From Aliarcobacter sp. (GTDB lineage Bacteria; Campylobacterota; Campylobacteria; Campylobacterales; Arcobacteraceae): a stretch of DNA of 64,000 nucleotides. The notes under the pieces are model-generated. The model had not been told where the DNA came from, searched no databases, and saw only the letters and a program-made list of their open reading frames with translations. Location: assembly GCA_028688995.1 (NCBI GenBank), contig JAQTXB010000005.1:158725-222724 (forward strand). Reading direction: 5' to 3'. Positions 9,425-19,795 of the stretch are shown piece by piece. A program made the translations under genes and the position numbers. Position 1 is the first letter of the stretch. Each line of letters starts with the position of its first letter.

Positions 9425-10054
9425 TTAATATGAAATATAATACCAATTCTTTTCAATAAATTTTATTTTTAATTTTGCATCATCATATCTTTTAGGATCT
9501 CCACCATCAGCAACATATAAAAACCCTGAATAATTATCTTTAAATCCAATAAAATTATAAAATAATATATAAGTCTTATTTTCAATTTTTTGAATTGTTA
9601 TTCTATTCTCAGTCGTAATATTTGGATATTCATTTGAAATGTTTACTGAACATATATTTCTATTATCAGACCTATCTACACAAATTCCATCTACTGGAAA
9701 TTCTTTGTTATTTAAAATTTCAGTTACTATTTTATTATATATCTTTTTATTTTTTGAAAATTTTAAATTTTGTTTAAACTCACCAATTATAATAAAAACC
9801 ATAATTAAAATACTAACTGCATTAATACATATAGGAATAAAACTTTTCCATCCAATCTTTTTAAACTTTAATAAACAAGTTAAACTAGCTATTAATACAA
9901 TTAAATACAATACAATTATTATTAAAAATAAAAACCCTAATAAAACAGAATCACCTAAATTAGGAGAATCTGTTGGTTCAAAAATAAATATAAATAAAAT
10001 CAACAAAGAAAAAATTATAGAAAATCTGAATCTCCACTTTATTTCATCAAACAT
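9425..10054 (-). CDS. Hypothetical membrane protein, 209 aa
   Basis: Three predicted N-terminal TM segments followed by a soluble C-terminal domain. Confidence 0.6.
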   Translation of the reverse strand: MFDEIKWRFRFSIIFSLLILFIFIFEPTDSPNLGDSVLLGFLFLIIIVLYLIVLIASLTCLLKFKKIGWKSFIPICINAVSILIMVFIIIGEFKQNLKFSKNKKIYNKIVTEILNNKEFPVDGICVDRSDNRNICSVNISNEYPNITTENRITIQKIENKTYILFYNFIGFKDNYSGFLYVADGGDPKRYDDAKLKIKFIEKNWYYISY

Positions 10055-10072
10055 AAAATTCCTTAAAAAAAT

Positions 10073-10102
10073 AAAGCCCCATCAAAACTTGACGGGGCTT
10101 TT
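10073..10102 (-). terminator. Intrinsic terminator downstream of valS
   Basis: AAAGCCCCATCAA-aac-TTGACGGGGCTTT hairpin; T-rich run on the minus strand after it. Confidence 0.8.
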
Positions 10103-10129
10103 CAAAAATCTAACTAAAAAAATCTCTTA

Positions 10130-12793
10130 TTAACTCAAAGACTTCAACTCAGCCACAACCTTAGCCAATTTATCTTCAGCCGATGCTAACCCTGCTCTAT
10201 TCTCTTCTAAAACATTTGCTGGTGCATTTGCTACGAATCTTTCGTTATTTAACATTCCAGATAGTTTTGCTATCTCTTTTTCTAATTTTTCTTGTTGTTT
10301 AGAAAGTTTAGAGATAATTGGTGTCATATCAATTTCACCAGTTGGGATATAAACTTCTAGGTTATCACTTACATCTGTGATTGAGTTTTCTTGCTTTTCA
10401 GTTACAAACTCAATATTTTCTACTTTTGCTAATTTTTCAATAAATGGTTTAGCCATTTCATTATCAATATTTTTATTGATTTTTAAATACGCTTTTGCAA
10501 TTTTTGAGTTACCCATATCTATGATAACTTTTGCTCTTCTAATAGCTGTAATTGCTTCTTCTATGATTGCAAACATATCTTCGATTTCTTGATTTTTTGC
10601 TATTTCTTTTGGGAAATTCATAATCATCAATGAATCACCCTCTTCAAGTGTTGTTCCACTTAATTTGTGATATAAATAATCAGAAATAAATGGCATAAAT
10701 GGAGATACCATTTTTAAAGTTTCTTTGAAAATTGCTCCAAGTTCTACTACTGAATCTTTTGAAGCTTTTGCATATTCGATTCCCCAGTCGCAGAATTCAT
10801 TCCATACAAATTTATATAAAATACTTGCTGATTCGTTGAATTTATAAGTTTCTAACGCATTTCTTAACTCATCAACTGCATCACTTAATTTACTTTGCAT
10901 ATAAAGACCAAGTGGTGTTTTAATAGTAATATCTTTTAAATCAGGGAAAGTTTCCACATTTAACTGTAAGAAATTACTTGCATTATAAAGCTTATTTGTA
11001 AAGTTTCTAAATTGCTCTAGATTTTTTGCACCTAGTTTAATATCTCTTCCTTGAACACAAAGATATGCAAGTGTAAATCTAATAATATCAGCAGAATGTT
11101 CATTTACCATATCAAGTGGGTCGATTACATTTCCTTTTGATTTTGACATTTTTGCACCATGTTCATCTCTAACTAATGCGTGCATATAAATATCTTCAAA
11201 TGGTAATTGTTTTTTAAAGTGTTCACCCATCATCATCATTCTAGCTACCCAAAAGAACATAATATCAAAACCAGTGATTAGTAATGAATTTGGATAAAAA
11301 TCTTCTTCATCTGTATCATTATAAAGTTCTTTTAATTTTCCATTATTTCCCCAACCTAATGGCGACATAGCCCAAAGAGCTGAAGAAAACCAAGTATCAA
11401 GTACATCTGGGTCTTGAGTATAATGTTTTCCTCCACATTTTGGACACTTCTCTGGCTCATCAGCTTTGTCTGCCCATTGATGACCACAATCATCACAAGT
11501 GAATACAGGAATTCTATGTCCCCACCAAAGTTGTCTAGAAATACACCAAGGTCTTAACTCATCCATCCAAGCTGTATATGAGTTTATCCAATGTGCAGGG
11601 TGGAAAAGTGTCCCATTATGTTCTCCAGTTGCAGCTCTTTCTTTTGTAGTTTCTTTTGTTTTTCTAATTGATTCTTGAGCCATTTCAGAGCTTAAAAACC
11701 ATTGTTGAGAGATAAACGGTTCAACAATATTTTTACATCTATAACAATGCCCTACTTGGTGAATATGCTCTTCAATTTTTACAATATATCCAGCATTTTC
11801 TAAAGCTTTTACAATAACAGGTCTTGCTTCAAGTCTTTCTAGTCCAGCAAACTCTCCACAATATTCGTTTAAAATACCTTTTTCATCAAATACTTTGATA
11901 AACTCTAAATCGTGTCTTTTTCCAACTTCGTAGTCATTTTGGTCATGTGCAGGAGTTACTTTTACAACACCTGTTCCAAATTCCATATCAACATGAGAAT
12001 CTGTAATAACTTTGATTTTTCGCTCAGTTAAAGGTAATAATACTTCTTTTCCAACGATTGATTTATATCTCTCATCGTTAGGATGAACCATGATTGCTGT
12101 ATCCCCAAAGTATGTTTCAGGTCTAGTAGTTGCTACTTGAAGTTCACCACTTCCATCTGCAAATTTATAAATCATATGATAAAACTTACCGTTTACCTCT
12201 TCATGTTCAACTTCAATATCTGATAATGCACCATCGTGTGTACACCAGTTTACCATGTAGTTATTTTGAGTGATATGACCTTCGTTGTATAAAGAGATAA
12301 AAGCTTCTTTTACAGCTTCTTTTAATCCCTCATCCATCGTAAATCTTTCTCTTTTCCAAGCAGGCGTAACTCCAAGTTTTCTCATTTGGTGAACTATATT
12401 TCCACCAGATGTCTCTTTTTGAAGCCAAGCTCTCTCTAAAAACTTTTCTCTTCCGATTTCTTCTTTAGTTGTACCCTCAGCCAAAAGTTGTTTTTCAACA
12501 ACATTTTGTGTTGCAATTCCTGCGTGGTCAGTTCCTGGTTGCCAAAGAGTTTTAAACCCATCCATTCTTTTATATCTTGTAATAATATCTTGTAATGTAA
12601 ATGTTAAGGCATGACCAATATGTAAACTTCCTGTTACATTTGGTGGTGGCATCATGATTGAAAATGTTTTTTGTTTTCCGTTTGCATCTGATTCTTGAAT
12701 AGATTTATTTCCATCTATTTCAAAATAACCTCTGCTCTCCCAAATTTTATAAAAACTATCTTCTACTTTTGACGGTTCGTATTTTTCGCTCAT
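10130..12793 (-). CDS. valS: Valyl-tRNA synthetase
   Basis: 887 aa; PPPNVTGSLHIGHAL (HIGH), KMSKSKGN (KMSKS), C-terminal coiled coil. Confidence 0.98.
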   Translation of the reverse strand: MSEKYEPSKVEDSFYKIWESRGYFEIDGNKSIQESDANGKQKTFSIMMPPPNVTGSLHIGHALTFTLQDIITRYKRMDGFKTLWQPGTDHAGIATQNVVEKQLLAEGTTKEEIGREKFLERAWLQKETSGGNIVHQMRKLGVTPAWKRERFTMDEGLKEAVKEAFISLYNEGHITQNNYMVNWCTHDGALSDIEVEHEEVNGKFYHMIYKFADGSGELQVATTRPETYFGDTAIMVHPNDERYKSIVGKEVLLPLTERKIKVITDSHVDMEFGTGVVKVTPAHDQNDYEVGKRHDLEFIKVFDEKGILNEYCGEFAGLERLEARPVIVKALENAGYIVKIEEHIHQVGHCYRCKNIVEPFISQQWFLSSEMAQESIRKTKETTKERAATGEHNGTLFHPAHWINSYTAWMDELRPWCISRQLWWGHRIPVFTCDDCGHQWADKADEPEKCPKCGGKHYTQDPDVLDTWFSSALWAMSPLGWGNNGKLKELYNDTDEEDFYPNSLLITGFDIMFFWVARMMMMGEHFKKQLPFEDIYMHALVRDEHGAKMSKSKGNVIDPLDMVNEHSADIIRFTLAYLCVQGRDIKLGAKNLEQFRNFTNKLYNASNFLQLNVETFPDLKDITIKTPLGLYMQSKLSDAVDELRNALETYKFNESASILYKFVWNEFCDWGIEYAKASKDSVVELGAIFKETLKMVSPFMPFISDYLYHKLSGTTLEEGDSLMIMNFPKEIAKNQEIEDMFAIIEEAITAIRRAKVIIDMGNSKIAKAYLKINKNIDNEMAKPFIEKLAKVENIEFVTEKQENSITDVSDNLEVYIPTGEIDMTPIISKLSKQQEKLEKEIAKLSGMLNNERFVANAPANVLEENRAGLASAEDKLAKVVAELKSLS

Positions 12794-12960
12794 TAAAAAT
12801 CCTATCTTTTTCTATAATATACGCGATTATATCTACTTTTTTCTTATGATGTTATTTTACTAATTGCACTAAATAACTCTATATTTAAAATACATTATTA
12901 ATTTTTCTAATAGATGTGCTATAATTTTTTGTACTAACTTTTAATATTAAGGAGAGAAAA

Positions 12961-13635
12961 ATGTTAAAAATAATTATAGGAAGTTTTGTATTAAGTGCTT
13001 CACTTTTTGCAGTTGACTTACAAAGTGATGGAGTTGAAGTAAATTACAAAAATTCAAAAGATGAATTAAAAAATATTGTTATTAAAAGAGAAAAAAAAGA
13101 CGAGTGTAAAAATGTAAATTTCGACCCAAAAACTGTTTATGGGGGAGAACATCAAGCTGCTGATTCAGTTGATGCAAACTGTAAAAGAGCCTTTGTAACT
13201 TATATGGGGAAAATTGCTCCAATGAAATTTTCACCAAAAGTTGAAACATATGGAGAAGTTGAAGTTTTAGAGTTTATAGAAAAAGCAAAAACAGATAAAA
13301 ATATGATGTTAGTAGATTCAAGAACTGAAAATTGGTTTTTCCATGAAACAATCCCAAGTGCTATAAATATTCCATATGTTTATATGAAACAATCTCAATA
13401 TCCTGATGAATTTAAAGAGTATTTAGAAATCTTAGGAGTAAAAATCACTGGTGATAAATATGATTTTAAAAATGCAAAAGAGATATTATTATTTTGTAAT
13501 GGCGCATGGTGTGGACAATCTCCTGAATCTATGAAAGCATTAATTGCAATTGGTTATCCAGAAGAGAAACTAAAATGGTACAGAGGTGGAATGCAGTCTT
13601 GGTTAAGTTTAGGACTTACAACAGTTAAACCATAA
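12961..13635 (+). CDS. Exported rhodanese-domain protein
   Basis: Signal peptide; rhodanese core ...MLVDSRTENWFFHETIPSAINIPY...ILLFCNGAWCGQSPESMKAL...WYRGGMQSW. Confidence 0.88.
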   Translation: MLKIIIGSFVLSASLFAVDLQSDGVEVNYKNSKDELKNIVIKREKKDECKNVNFDPKTVYGGEHQAADSVDANCKRAFVTYMGKIAPMKFSPKVETYGEVEVLEFIEKAKTDKNMMLVDSRTENWFFHETIPSAINIPYVYMKQSQYPDEFKEYLEILGVKITGDKYDFKNAKEILLFCNGAWCGQSPESMKALIAIGYPEEKLKWYRGGMQSWLSLGLTTVKP

Positions 13636-13665
13636 AAAAAGAGAGTTTTAGGACTCTCTTTTTTT
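13635..13665 (+). terminator. Intrinsic terminator
   Basis: AAAAAAGAGAGTtttaggACTCTCTTTTTTT. Confidence 0.85.
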
Positions 13666-13677
13666 AACTCTACTTTT

Positions 13678-14709
13678 TTAATCTTTAAAAAACCTATCAA
13701 AATCTTCCACAAGTGACATATCAAGTTTTCCATCTTTTGCTTCTTTTTTCATAATTTCGATAGCTTTTTCATGGCTAAAAGCAGTTCTATAAACTCTTGG
13801 TTCTTTTAAAGCATGATAAATATTTAAAGTATTCATTAACCTATCTTTTAAACTTAAATCTTTTGCACTTAATCCCAAAGGATAACCACTTCCATCAACT
13901 CTTTCTTGAACTTTTGAAGCCCAAACTGCAATGTCATTAAATCCCATAATATTGTTTAAAATCTTTTTTGAATAGTATGGATAAGCTTTTATAATTTCAT
14001 ATTCATTTGAAGTTAGTGGCTCTTTTTTATTTAGAATTTTTGATGGAATCGTTAGTTTTCCAATATTTTGTAAAGAGTTTGCAATTAAAAAAGTTTGTTT
14101 ATCTTTATTTTCAAAATCATACTCTTTTGTAATTTTTTCACATAAAATCAAAAGATTTGAATTTGGATTTACAATTTTATGAAAAACTGTTGTGATTTTT
14201 AAAATCTCTTCAAAATCTAAAATAGTTGTAAAATCATATAAAGAAGCATAAATAAACATCAAAATATCATTTTCATTTAATAAATCTAAGAAAAATCCAA
14301 CTTGAGAAGAAATATCTAAAAGTTCACTTTTATTCTCTTTTATATACTCTTTTGCTTTTATTCTATTCTCAATATTATCAATTCCTAAAGAGAACTCTTT
14401 ATCTAAAAAACTAGCAAATGAGATAATTTCTAAAAACAAAGGATTATTCAAAGTTTCACTTTTTTCTAAAAAAGGAAGTTGTTCTAAATCCTCTTTTTTA
14501 AAATCATAACATAATGAATAAGAGCATAAATCTGCTAGTTGTTTTGGTTCAAGATTGTGTTTTATTCCTAAATGTAAAGCTATAAAAGCCACTCTTTTAT
14601 AGTGTCCTAAAGTTGTGTTTTCTAAATCTTTTTTTCTAAAATCAAAGGCTAAACTTGTTGCTAATAAAAAATTATTTAGATTAAAAGGCATCTGTTTTTT
14701 CTTATCCAT
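13678..14709 (-). CDS. Degenerate HD-GYP domain protein
   Basis: QERVDGSGYPLGLSAKDLSLKDRLMNTLNIYHAL matches the HD-GYP region; metal-ligand His/Asp motifs appear altered (LQNIGK, KAYPYYSKKIL). Confidence 0.75.
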   Translation of the reverse strand: MDKKKQMPFNLNNFLLATSLAFDFRKKDLENTTLGHYKRVAFIALHLGIKHNLEPKQLADLCSYSLCYDFKKEDLEQLPFLEKSETLNNPLFLEIISFASFLDKEFSLGIDNIENRIKAKEYIKENKSELLDISSQVGFFLDLLNENDILMFIYASLYDFTTILDFEEILKITTVFHKIVNPNSNLLILCEKITKEYDFENKDKQTFLIANSLQNIGKLTIPSKILNKKEPLTSNEYEIIKAYPYYSKKILNNIMGFNDIAVWASKVQERVDGSGYPLGLSAKDLSLKDRLMNTLNIYHALKEPRVYRTAFSHEKAIEIMKKEAKDGKLDMSLVEDFDRFFKD

Positions 14710-14800
14710 TTTTTAAATCCTGTCTATAAAATTAAAACTATTACTTATATAAAAGTGATATTACAATATAATTTTTAATTATAAATTAAAAAGGATAACT

Positions 14801-15721
14801 ATGCTAAAAAAAGTTCTATTTTCATTAATATTTTCATCAATTTCTGTTTTTGCATTTGATTACAATTTAAAACCAGTAAAAATTACAAAAGATGTTTGGT
14901 GTTTTTTAGGAAAACTTGAGATTCCATCAAAAGAAAATGGTGGTTTTATGTCAAATAGTTGTTATATAAAAGCAGATAATAGTTATGTTTTAATTGATAC
15001 AGGAGCTAGTTTTCAGTTTGCAAAACAAGCCTATGAAGCCATGTCAAAAATAGAAAAACTACCAGTTAAATTAGTAATAAATACTCACAGTCATGATGAT
15101 CATTGGCTTGGAAATAATTTTTACAAAGAGACATTTAAGGCAAAAATTTTAGGACCATCACTTATTAACACTCAATATTCAAGCGATTCAAAAACAAGAA
15201 TGTTTGAAGTAATAAAATCTGATGCAATAAAAGGAACAAAAATTATAAAAATTGATGAGATTGTAAATGAAGTTAAAAACATAAAAATAGGTGATAAAGA
15301 AATTACGATTATTCCTGTTGGAACAAAAGCCCATACTTCAGAAGATTTATTTGTTTTTATGCCAAATGAAAAGGTTCTTTTTTCAGGTGATTTAGTAATG
15401 AATGGAAGAGTTACTTCAAATAGAGATGGTTCAGTTATTGGTTCAATTAAAGCCCTTGATATGATAAAAGAAAAAGATTGGAACTATTTAGTTGCTGGTC
15501 ATGGATTAGATACTTCAAAAACAGCAATAAATGAAGCTGTTGAGTATTTTACTTTATTAAAACAAAGAGTTTTAGAAGCTATTGAAAATGAGACAAATGG
15601 AAGTGAGATTACAAAAGTTGTAACAATGGATGAATTTAAAAATAAAGCTATGTATCAAGAATTAAATAGCAAAAATGTATTTGATGCCTTTAGAGAATTG
15701 GAATTTTACGAAGGAAATTAA
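14801..15721 (+). CDS. Exported metallo-beta-lactamase-fold hydrolase
   Basis: Signal peptide; INTHSHDDHWLGN (HxHxDH), AHTSEDLFVF, LFSGDLVM, LVAGHG motifs; resembles quinoprotein-relay/SoxH-like hydrolases. Confidence 0.85.
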   Translation: MLKKVLFSLIFSSISVFAFDYNLKPVKITKDVWCFLGKLEIPSKENGGFMSNSCYIKADNSYVLIDTGASFQFAKQAYEAMSKIEKLPVKLVINTHSHDDHWLGNNFYKETFKAKILGPSLINTQYSSDSKTRMFEVIKSDAIKGTKIIKIDEIVNEVKNIKIGDKEITIIPVGTKAHTSEDLFVFMPNEKVLFSGDLVMNGRVTSNRDGSVIGSIKALDMIKEKDWNYLVAGHGLDTSKTAINEAVEYFTLLKQRVLEAIENETNGSEITKVVTMDEFKNKAMYQELNSKNVFDAFRELEFYEGN

Positions 15722-15841
15722 ATATTTTTATTTTATTGTAGTTTCACTATGTGAGAGTAAAAAAAACTAAATTTAAAATAAATCTTCTTTTAAATTGCTT
15801 TGCTATATTATCTACTTAATTAATAAAATTAAGGAGAACTT

Positions 15842-16408
15842 ATGTCAAAAAAAATTTTAATATTAGCTGGTGATTTTGTAGAAGATTATGAACTTATGGT
15901 TCCTTTTCAATGTCTAAAAATGTTAGGTTATAGTGTTGATGTTGTTTGTCCAGATAAAAAAGCAGGTGAACAAATTAAAACTGCTATTCATGATTTCGAA
16001 GGTGACCAAACTTATACAGAAAAACCTGGTCACAACTTCACTTTAAATGCTTCATTTGCTGATGTAAATGAATCAACTTACGATGCCTTAGTTATTCCTG
16101 GAGGTCGAGCTCCTGAGTATATTAGATTAAATGCAAGAGTAATTGAAATTGTTCAAAACTTCAATAGTGCAAATAAACCAATTGCTTCTATTTGTCATGG
16201 TATTTTAGTTTTAGCAGCTGCTGGAATTATAAAAAATAAAACTTGTTCTTGTTATCCAGCTTGTGCTCCTGATGTTGGGCTTAGTGGTGGAACATGGGCA
16301 GATATTGGCTTTGAAAGTGCAATCGTTGATGGGAATTTAGTAACAGCTGCTGCTTGGCCTGCTCATCCTGAATGGTTAGCTAAATTTAATGAGTTATTAG
16401 TAAAATAA
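15842..16408 (+). CDS. DJ-1/PfpI family protein
   Basis: [44 protein letters not shown] motif with nucleophile Cys. Confidence 0.93.
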   Translation: MSKKILILAGDFVEDYELMVPFQCLKMLGYSVDVVCPDKKAGEQIKTAIHDFEGDQTYTEKPGHNFTLNASFADVNESTYDALVIPGGRAPEYIRLNARVIEIVQNFNSANKPIASICHGILVLAAAGIIKNKTCSCYPACAPDVGLSGGTWADIGFESAIVDGNLVTAAAWPAHPEWLAKFNELLVK

Positions 16409-16439
16409 ATTCGTTATAATAAATCTAAAAAGGTTTATT

Positions 16440-17174
16440 ATGGCTTCTTCTATAAAATCTTTATCTAAAGGTTTAAAAGTTTATAGGTTTATCATAGATT
16501 TTGGTAAACCTATTTTGGCAGTTACATTGTGTGAAAAATTACAAATTGATAAAAGCACAATGTCAAGACTTTTAAAAACCCTAAAAGATGAAGATTTTAT
16601 CTCTTATTTAGAAAATTCAAATGAAATAATTGCAAATGATATTTCAAATAAAACAAATCAAACTACAAAAATAGAACTACTTATAAAATCAACAAAAGTT
16701 TTACTTGAAGAGATTTCAAAAAAAACAAATGAATGTGCCTATTTAGGTATTTTTGATGATTATAAAGTTTCATATATAAACCAAATTGATTTATCAAACC
16801 AAAAGTTAAAAACAAGAAATAATATTGGTGTTCAAGTAAATCTTCACACAAGTGCTTTAGGAAAATCAATGTTAGCTTTTGGAAATTATGATTTAGAAAA
16901 AATCAAATTTAATCAATTCACAAACAATACAATTACAGATATAAACAAATTAAAAATTGAGATAGAACAAGTAAAAAGTAGAGGTTATTCAGTTGATAAC
17001 AAAGAGTATCAAGATGGAATGTGTTGTGTTGCTGTTCCACTTTTTAATAAAGAGAATATTTTGATTGGTTCAGTTGGAATTTCTGGAAATTCTGCAAGAT
17101 TAAAAGCTAATAAACTAGATGAAATTGGAGAAACTATCTCAGATATAGTTTCAAAATATTCTATTGTTTATTAG
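16440..17174 (+). CDS. IclR family transcriptional regulator
   Basis: N-terminal winged HTH (SLSKGLKVYRFII...LQIDKSTMSRLLKTL) and IclR effector domain (LHTSALGKSMLAF...GVAVPLF-like). Confidence 0.9.
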   Translation: MASSIKSLSKGLKVYRFIIDFGKPILAVTLCEKLQIDKSTMSRLLKTLKDEDFISYLENSNEIIANDISNKTNQTTKIELLIKSTKVLLEEISKKTNECAYLGIFDDYKVSYINQIDLSNQKLKTRNNIGVQVNLHTSALGKSMLAFGNYDLEKIKFNQFTNNTITDINKLKIEIEQVKSRGYSVDNKEYQDGMCCVAVPLFNKENILIGSVGISGNSARLKANKLDEIGETISDIVSKYSIVY

Positions 17175-17195
17175 CCTTTTCAGATTTAAACTATT

Positions 17196-17984
17196 TTACT
17201 CTTCAACTAATTCTAAAATAGCATTTATAGATTCATTTGTCATATCTAAATCTAAATGTGGAGCATCTTTTGCTTCTACAAGTATTGCATTTAGACCTTT
17301 TGATTTTGCTAAATTATAAAAATCTATTGTAGTTTTTGGAACTGAAATATCATCAGCTGTTCCATAAACAAGAGCAAATTTTGTTTTTTTACTAACTTTA
17401 TCTAAAACATCAACTATTGAAATTAAACCTTTAACATCAGTTTTTTCATGGATATTATAAACACCACCTGCACAAACAATATTATTTATAAGTTCTGGGT
17501 CAATTCCAGTTAAAGTTGCACCCATCATACATCCAGCACTATGGCCAATATAAGTAAGAGTTGAAGCATCATATTTATCTTTTAGAGCTTTAACTAATTC
17601 ATCTAAAAATTCAACATACTCTTTTTTTGCAGCTAAATTTTCAACTCCATTGTGAGACAATGAAGGAAATTTATTTGTTGAACTTTTTGAATATCCAGGA
17701 AGTGCAACAGCAATCGTTGTAATATCTGTACGCATTGCTATATCTTCAGCAAAAGGAGCATATCGCGCAAGTGTATCAGTTCCATCTTTCCAAGTTCCAT
17801 GAACTATGATATTTAATGCACCTTCTACTTCACCTTTAAATTTTTTATATTCAATACACTCATTTCCTGCATAAATAAAATTATCACCTTTTTTTGTACA
17901 CTCATCATTTGAGATTGTTGTGGCATTTAAATATAAACTTGAAGATAAAACCAAACTTGATAATAATAAACTTTTTTTCAACAT
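17196..17984 (-). CDS. Exported alpha/beta hydrolase
   Basis: Signal peptide; IVHGTWKDG oxyanion region and GHSAGC nucleophile elbow. Confidence 0.8.
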   Translation of the reverse strand: MLKKSLLLSSLVLSSSLYLNATTISNDECTKKGDNFIYAGNECIEYKKFKGEVEGALNIIVHGTWKDGTDTLARYAPFAEDIAMRTDITTIAVALPGYSKSSTNKFPSLSHNGVENLAAKKEYVEFLDELVKALKDKYDASTLTYIGHSAGCMMGATLTGIDPELINNIVCAGGVYNIHEKTDVKGLISIVDVLDKVSKKTKFALVYGTADDISVPKTTIDFYNLAKSKGLNAILVEAKDAPHLDLDMTNESINAILELVEE

Positions 17985-18017
17985 TTCATTCTCCTGTTTT
18001 AAATTAAAAAACTTAAA

Positions 18018-18458
18018 TTAATAAGCAGTAATTCCAATATATCCATCTTGTTGTTTTTCAATAACTTCAACAATTCCAGCTTGAGTAAAACTAATTCCAT
18101 CTATAAAATCTGACTCTTTCCATTTCATAGTTTCCATTGTATTTCTACAACCAATAAACTCAACATCATATTCCATCAAAGATTTAATTCTTTCAAGAGT
18201 TTTTTTATCATAATCTTTTTTTAAAACTCTCATTCCTTTTCCATAAGCAACAACAACTATTTTTAGACTTTCAGCTGGATACTCTTTTAAAATATTGTAC
18301 ATAGAACCAATTGTATGTTCAACTGTTTCTAAATCACCAACATATAAAGAATAAACCACTTTTCTTGGATTATCAAAACTAGGTTGTGGTTCACTAAACT
18401 TTGCTTGGGCATAAGAAAAAACTGCCATAAATACAACTAATATAAATTTTTTTATCAT
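18018..18458 (-). CDS. Exported DsrE-family protein
   Basis: Signal peptide; DsrE-like core (KVVYSLYVGDLETVEHTIGSMYNILKEYPAESLKIVVVAYGKGM...FIGCRNTM). Confidence 0.75.
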   Translation of the reverse strand: MIKKFILVVFMAVFSYAQAKFSEPQPSFDNPRKVVYSLYVGDLETVEHTIGSMYNILKEYPAESLKIVVVAYGKGMRVLKKDYDKKTLERIKSLMEYDVEFIGCRNTMETMKWKESDFIDGISFTQAGIVEVIEKQQDGYIGITAY

Positions 18459-18461
18459 CTT

Positions 18462-18908
18462 TTATCCTTCTATTTTTACTATCATATCTTTTGATATATT
18501 ACCACTTTTTATGATTTTACAATAAACTCCCCTATGACCTTTTAATAAAATTGGTAAATTTTCATCAAAAACAGCCAAATGATTACAAATGGTACAAACC
18601 TGAGTGATTTCAATAATTGAATCACCAATTATTAGATTTGTTCCTATTTCCAAACTATGTGGGTCAAAATCCAACAAAACATTTTCACCTAAACAGCCAA
18701 ACTCTAAATTTATACCATTTTGCAATGCAATTTCATAGGATTTTAATCCTACAATCATAACAGTTTGTTCTAGTTTTTTCCCTGCAAATTTATCATTTTC
18801 AATTCCAAAGCCCTCGATTAGATTTAAAAATGACACTTGTGGTCTTGGAAGTCCACTTGAATCTTTTGTAGCACTAAAAGTATTTAAAACTTTTCCCATA
18901 CTTTTCAT
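18462..18908 (-). CDS. MOSC domain protein
   Basis: IEGFGIENDKFAGK...GLKSYEIALQNGINLEFGCLGENVLLDF...IIEITQVCTICNHL. Confidence 0.8.
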   Translation of the reverse strand: MKSMGKVLNTFSATKDSSGLPRPQVSFLNLIEGFGIENDKFAGKKLEQTVMIVGLKSYEIALQNGINLEFGCLGENVLLDFDPHSLEIGTNLIIGDSIIEITQVCTICNHLAVFDENLPILLKGHRGVYCKIIKSGNISKDMIVKIEG

Positions 18909-18909
18909 A

Positions 18910-19698
18910 TTATTTTATATTCTCTTTCAAAATTTCTAAAAAATCACTTTTTATCCAACTTCCAGGATACTGTTTTATATAAGTTCCCTCTTTTGAAACT
19001 ATAAAAAATGTTGGAGTTATTTGTTTATAAACTTCTTGTAAAGAAAAAGGAAGTTTAGTTTCATCCACATCAACTTTCATATAAACAAAGTTTTTATTAG
19101 TTTCATTCTTCACTTCATCTAAACTAAGAACTTCTTTATCCATCTTTTTACAAAAAAAACAACTTTTTGAAGTTGCATACACAATGATTTTTTTATTTTC
19201 TTTTTGAGCTTTTTTTAAAATTTCTGTTTCATCATTTAAAGCTAACTCTTTTGTTTTTATTGTTTGAGTTTTATATTTTTTATAATTCATAAAAAATATT
19301 GCAAGATTTGAATACTCTTCACTACTCAAGCCTAAAATAGGTTTTTTAACATCATAATATTTTAAAATATGTTCATCACAAATTGAATTAAATCTATCAG
19401 GATTTTCTAAATAAGATTTTAAGAAACCCTCAATTTCTAGTTGTTGCATTTCAGGATCAGTTTCATCACCAATTTTTTTTGAACTATCCATTATTTCATA
19501 AGCTAACATATTTACAGTTGGTGATTTTAGATTTAAAAGCTTATTTTCTTTTTCAAAAAAATTCTCTTTTAAAATATTTATATCTATAGCATTTCCATGA
19601 CAAGAGGAACATTTATTTTTAAAAATAGCTTCACCCTCTTTAAAATCTGCATTTAAATTAACAATTAGAAATAGACAAAATAGTAAAATTTTTATCAA
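18910..19698 (-). CDS. Cytochrome c-thioredoxin domain fusion, periplasmic
   Basis: Signal peptide; heme motif CSSCH then thioredoxin-like SCFFCKKMDKEVL...TPTFFIVSKEGTYIKQYPG. Confidence 0.85.
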   Translation of the reverse strand: MIKILLFCLFLIVNLNADFKEGEAIFKNKCSSCHGNAIDINILKENFFEKENKLLNLKSPTVNMLAYEIMDSSKKIGDETDPEMQQLEIEGFLKSYLENPDRFNSICDEHILKYYDVKKPILGLSSEEYSNLAIFFMNYKKYKTQTIKTKELALNDETEILKKAQKENKKIIVYATSKSCFFCKKMDKEVLSLDEVKNETNKNFVYMKVDVDETKLPFSLQEVYKQITPTFFIVSKEGTYIKQYPGSWIKSDFLEILKENIK

Positions 19699-19756
19699 AA
19701 TAGAATCCTTTTTTCAACTTAATAAATATTTACTATAAAAAATTTATTAAATCGAA

Positions 19757-19786
19757 AAAGGTATAAAGAGAGTTCTTTATACCTTT
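19757..19786 (-). terminator. Intrinsic terminator downstream of soxB
   Basis: AAAGGTATAAAGA-gagt-TCTTTATACCTTT, followed by TTTTTC on the minus strand. Confidence 0.8.
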
Positions 19787-19795
19787 AGCCTAAAA

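Noticed and set aside
9639-10133. 164-aa plus-strand ORF
   Set aside because: Antisense to the 9425..10054 membrane protein and crosses the valS terminator; N/I/K-rich composition looks like translated AT-rich antisense.
10377-10592. 71-aa plus ORF inside valS
   Set aside because: Antisense of a clear valS gene.
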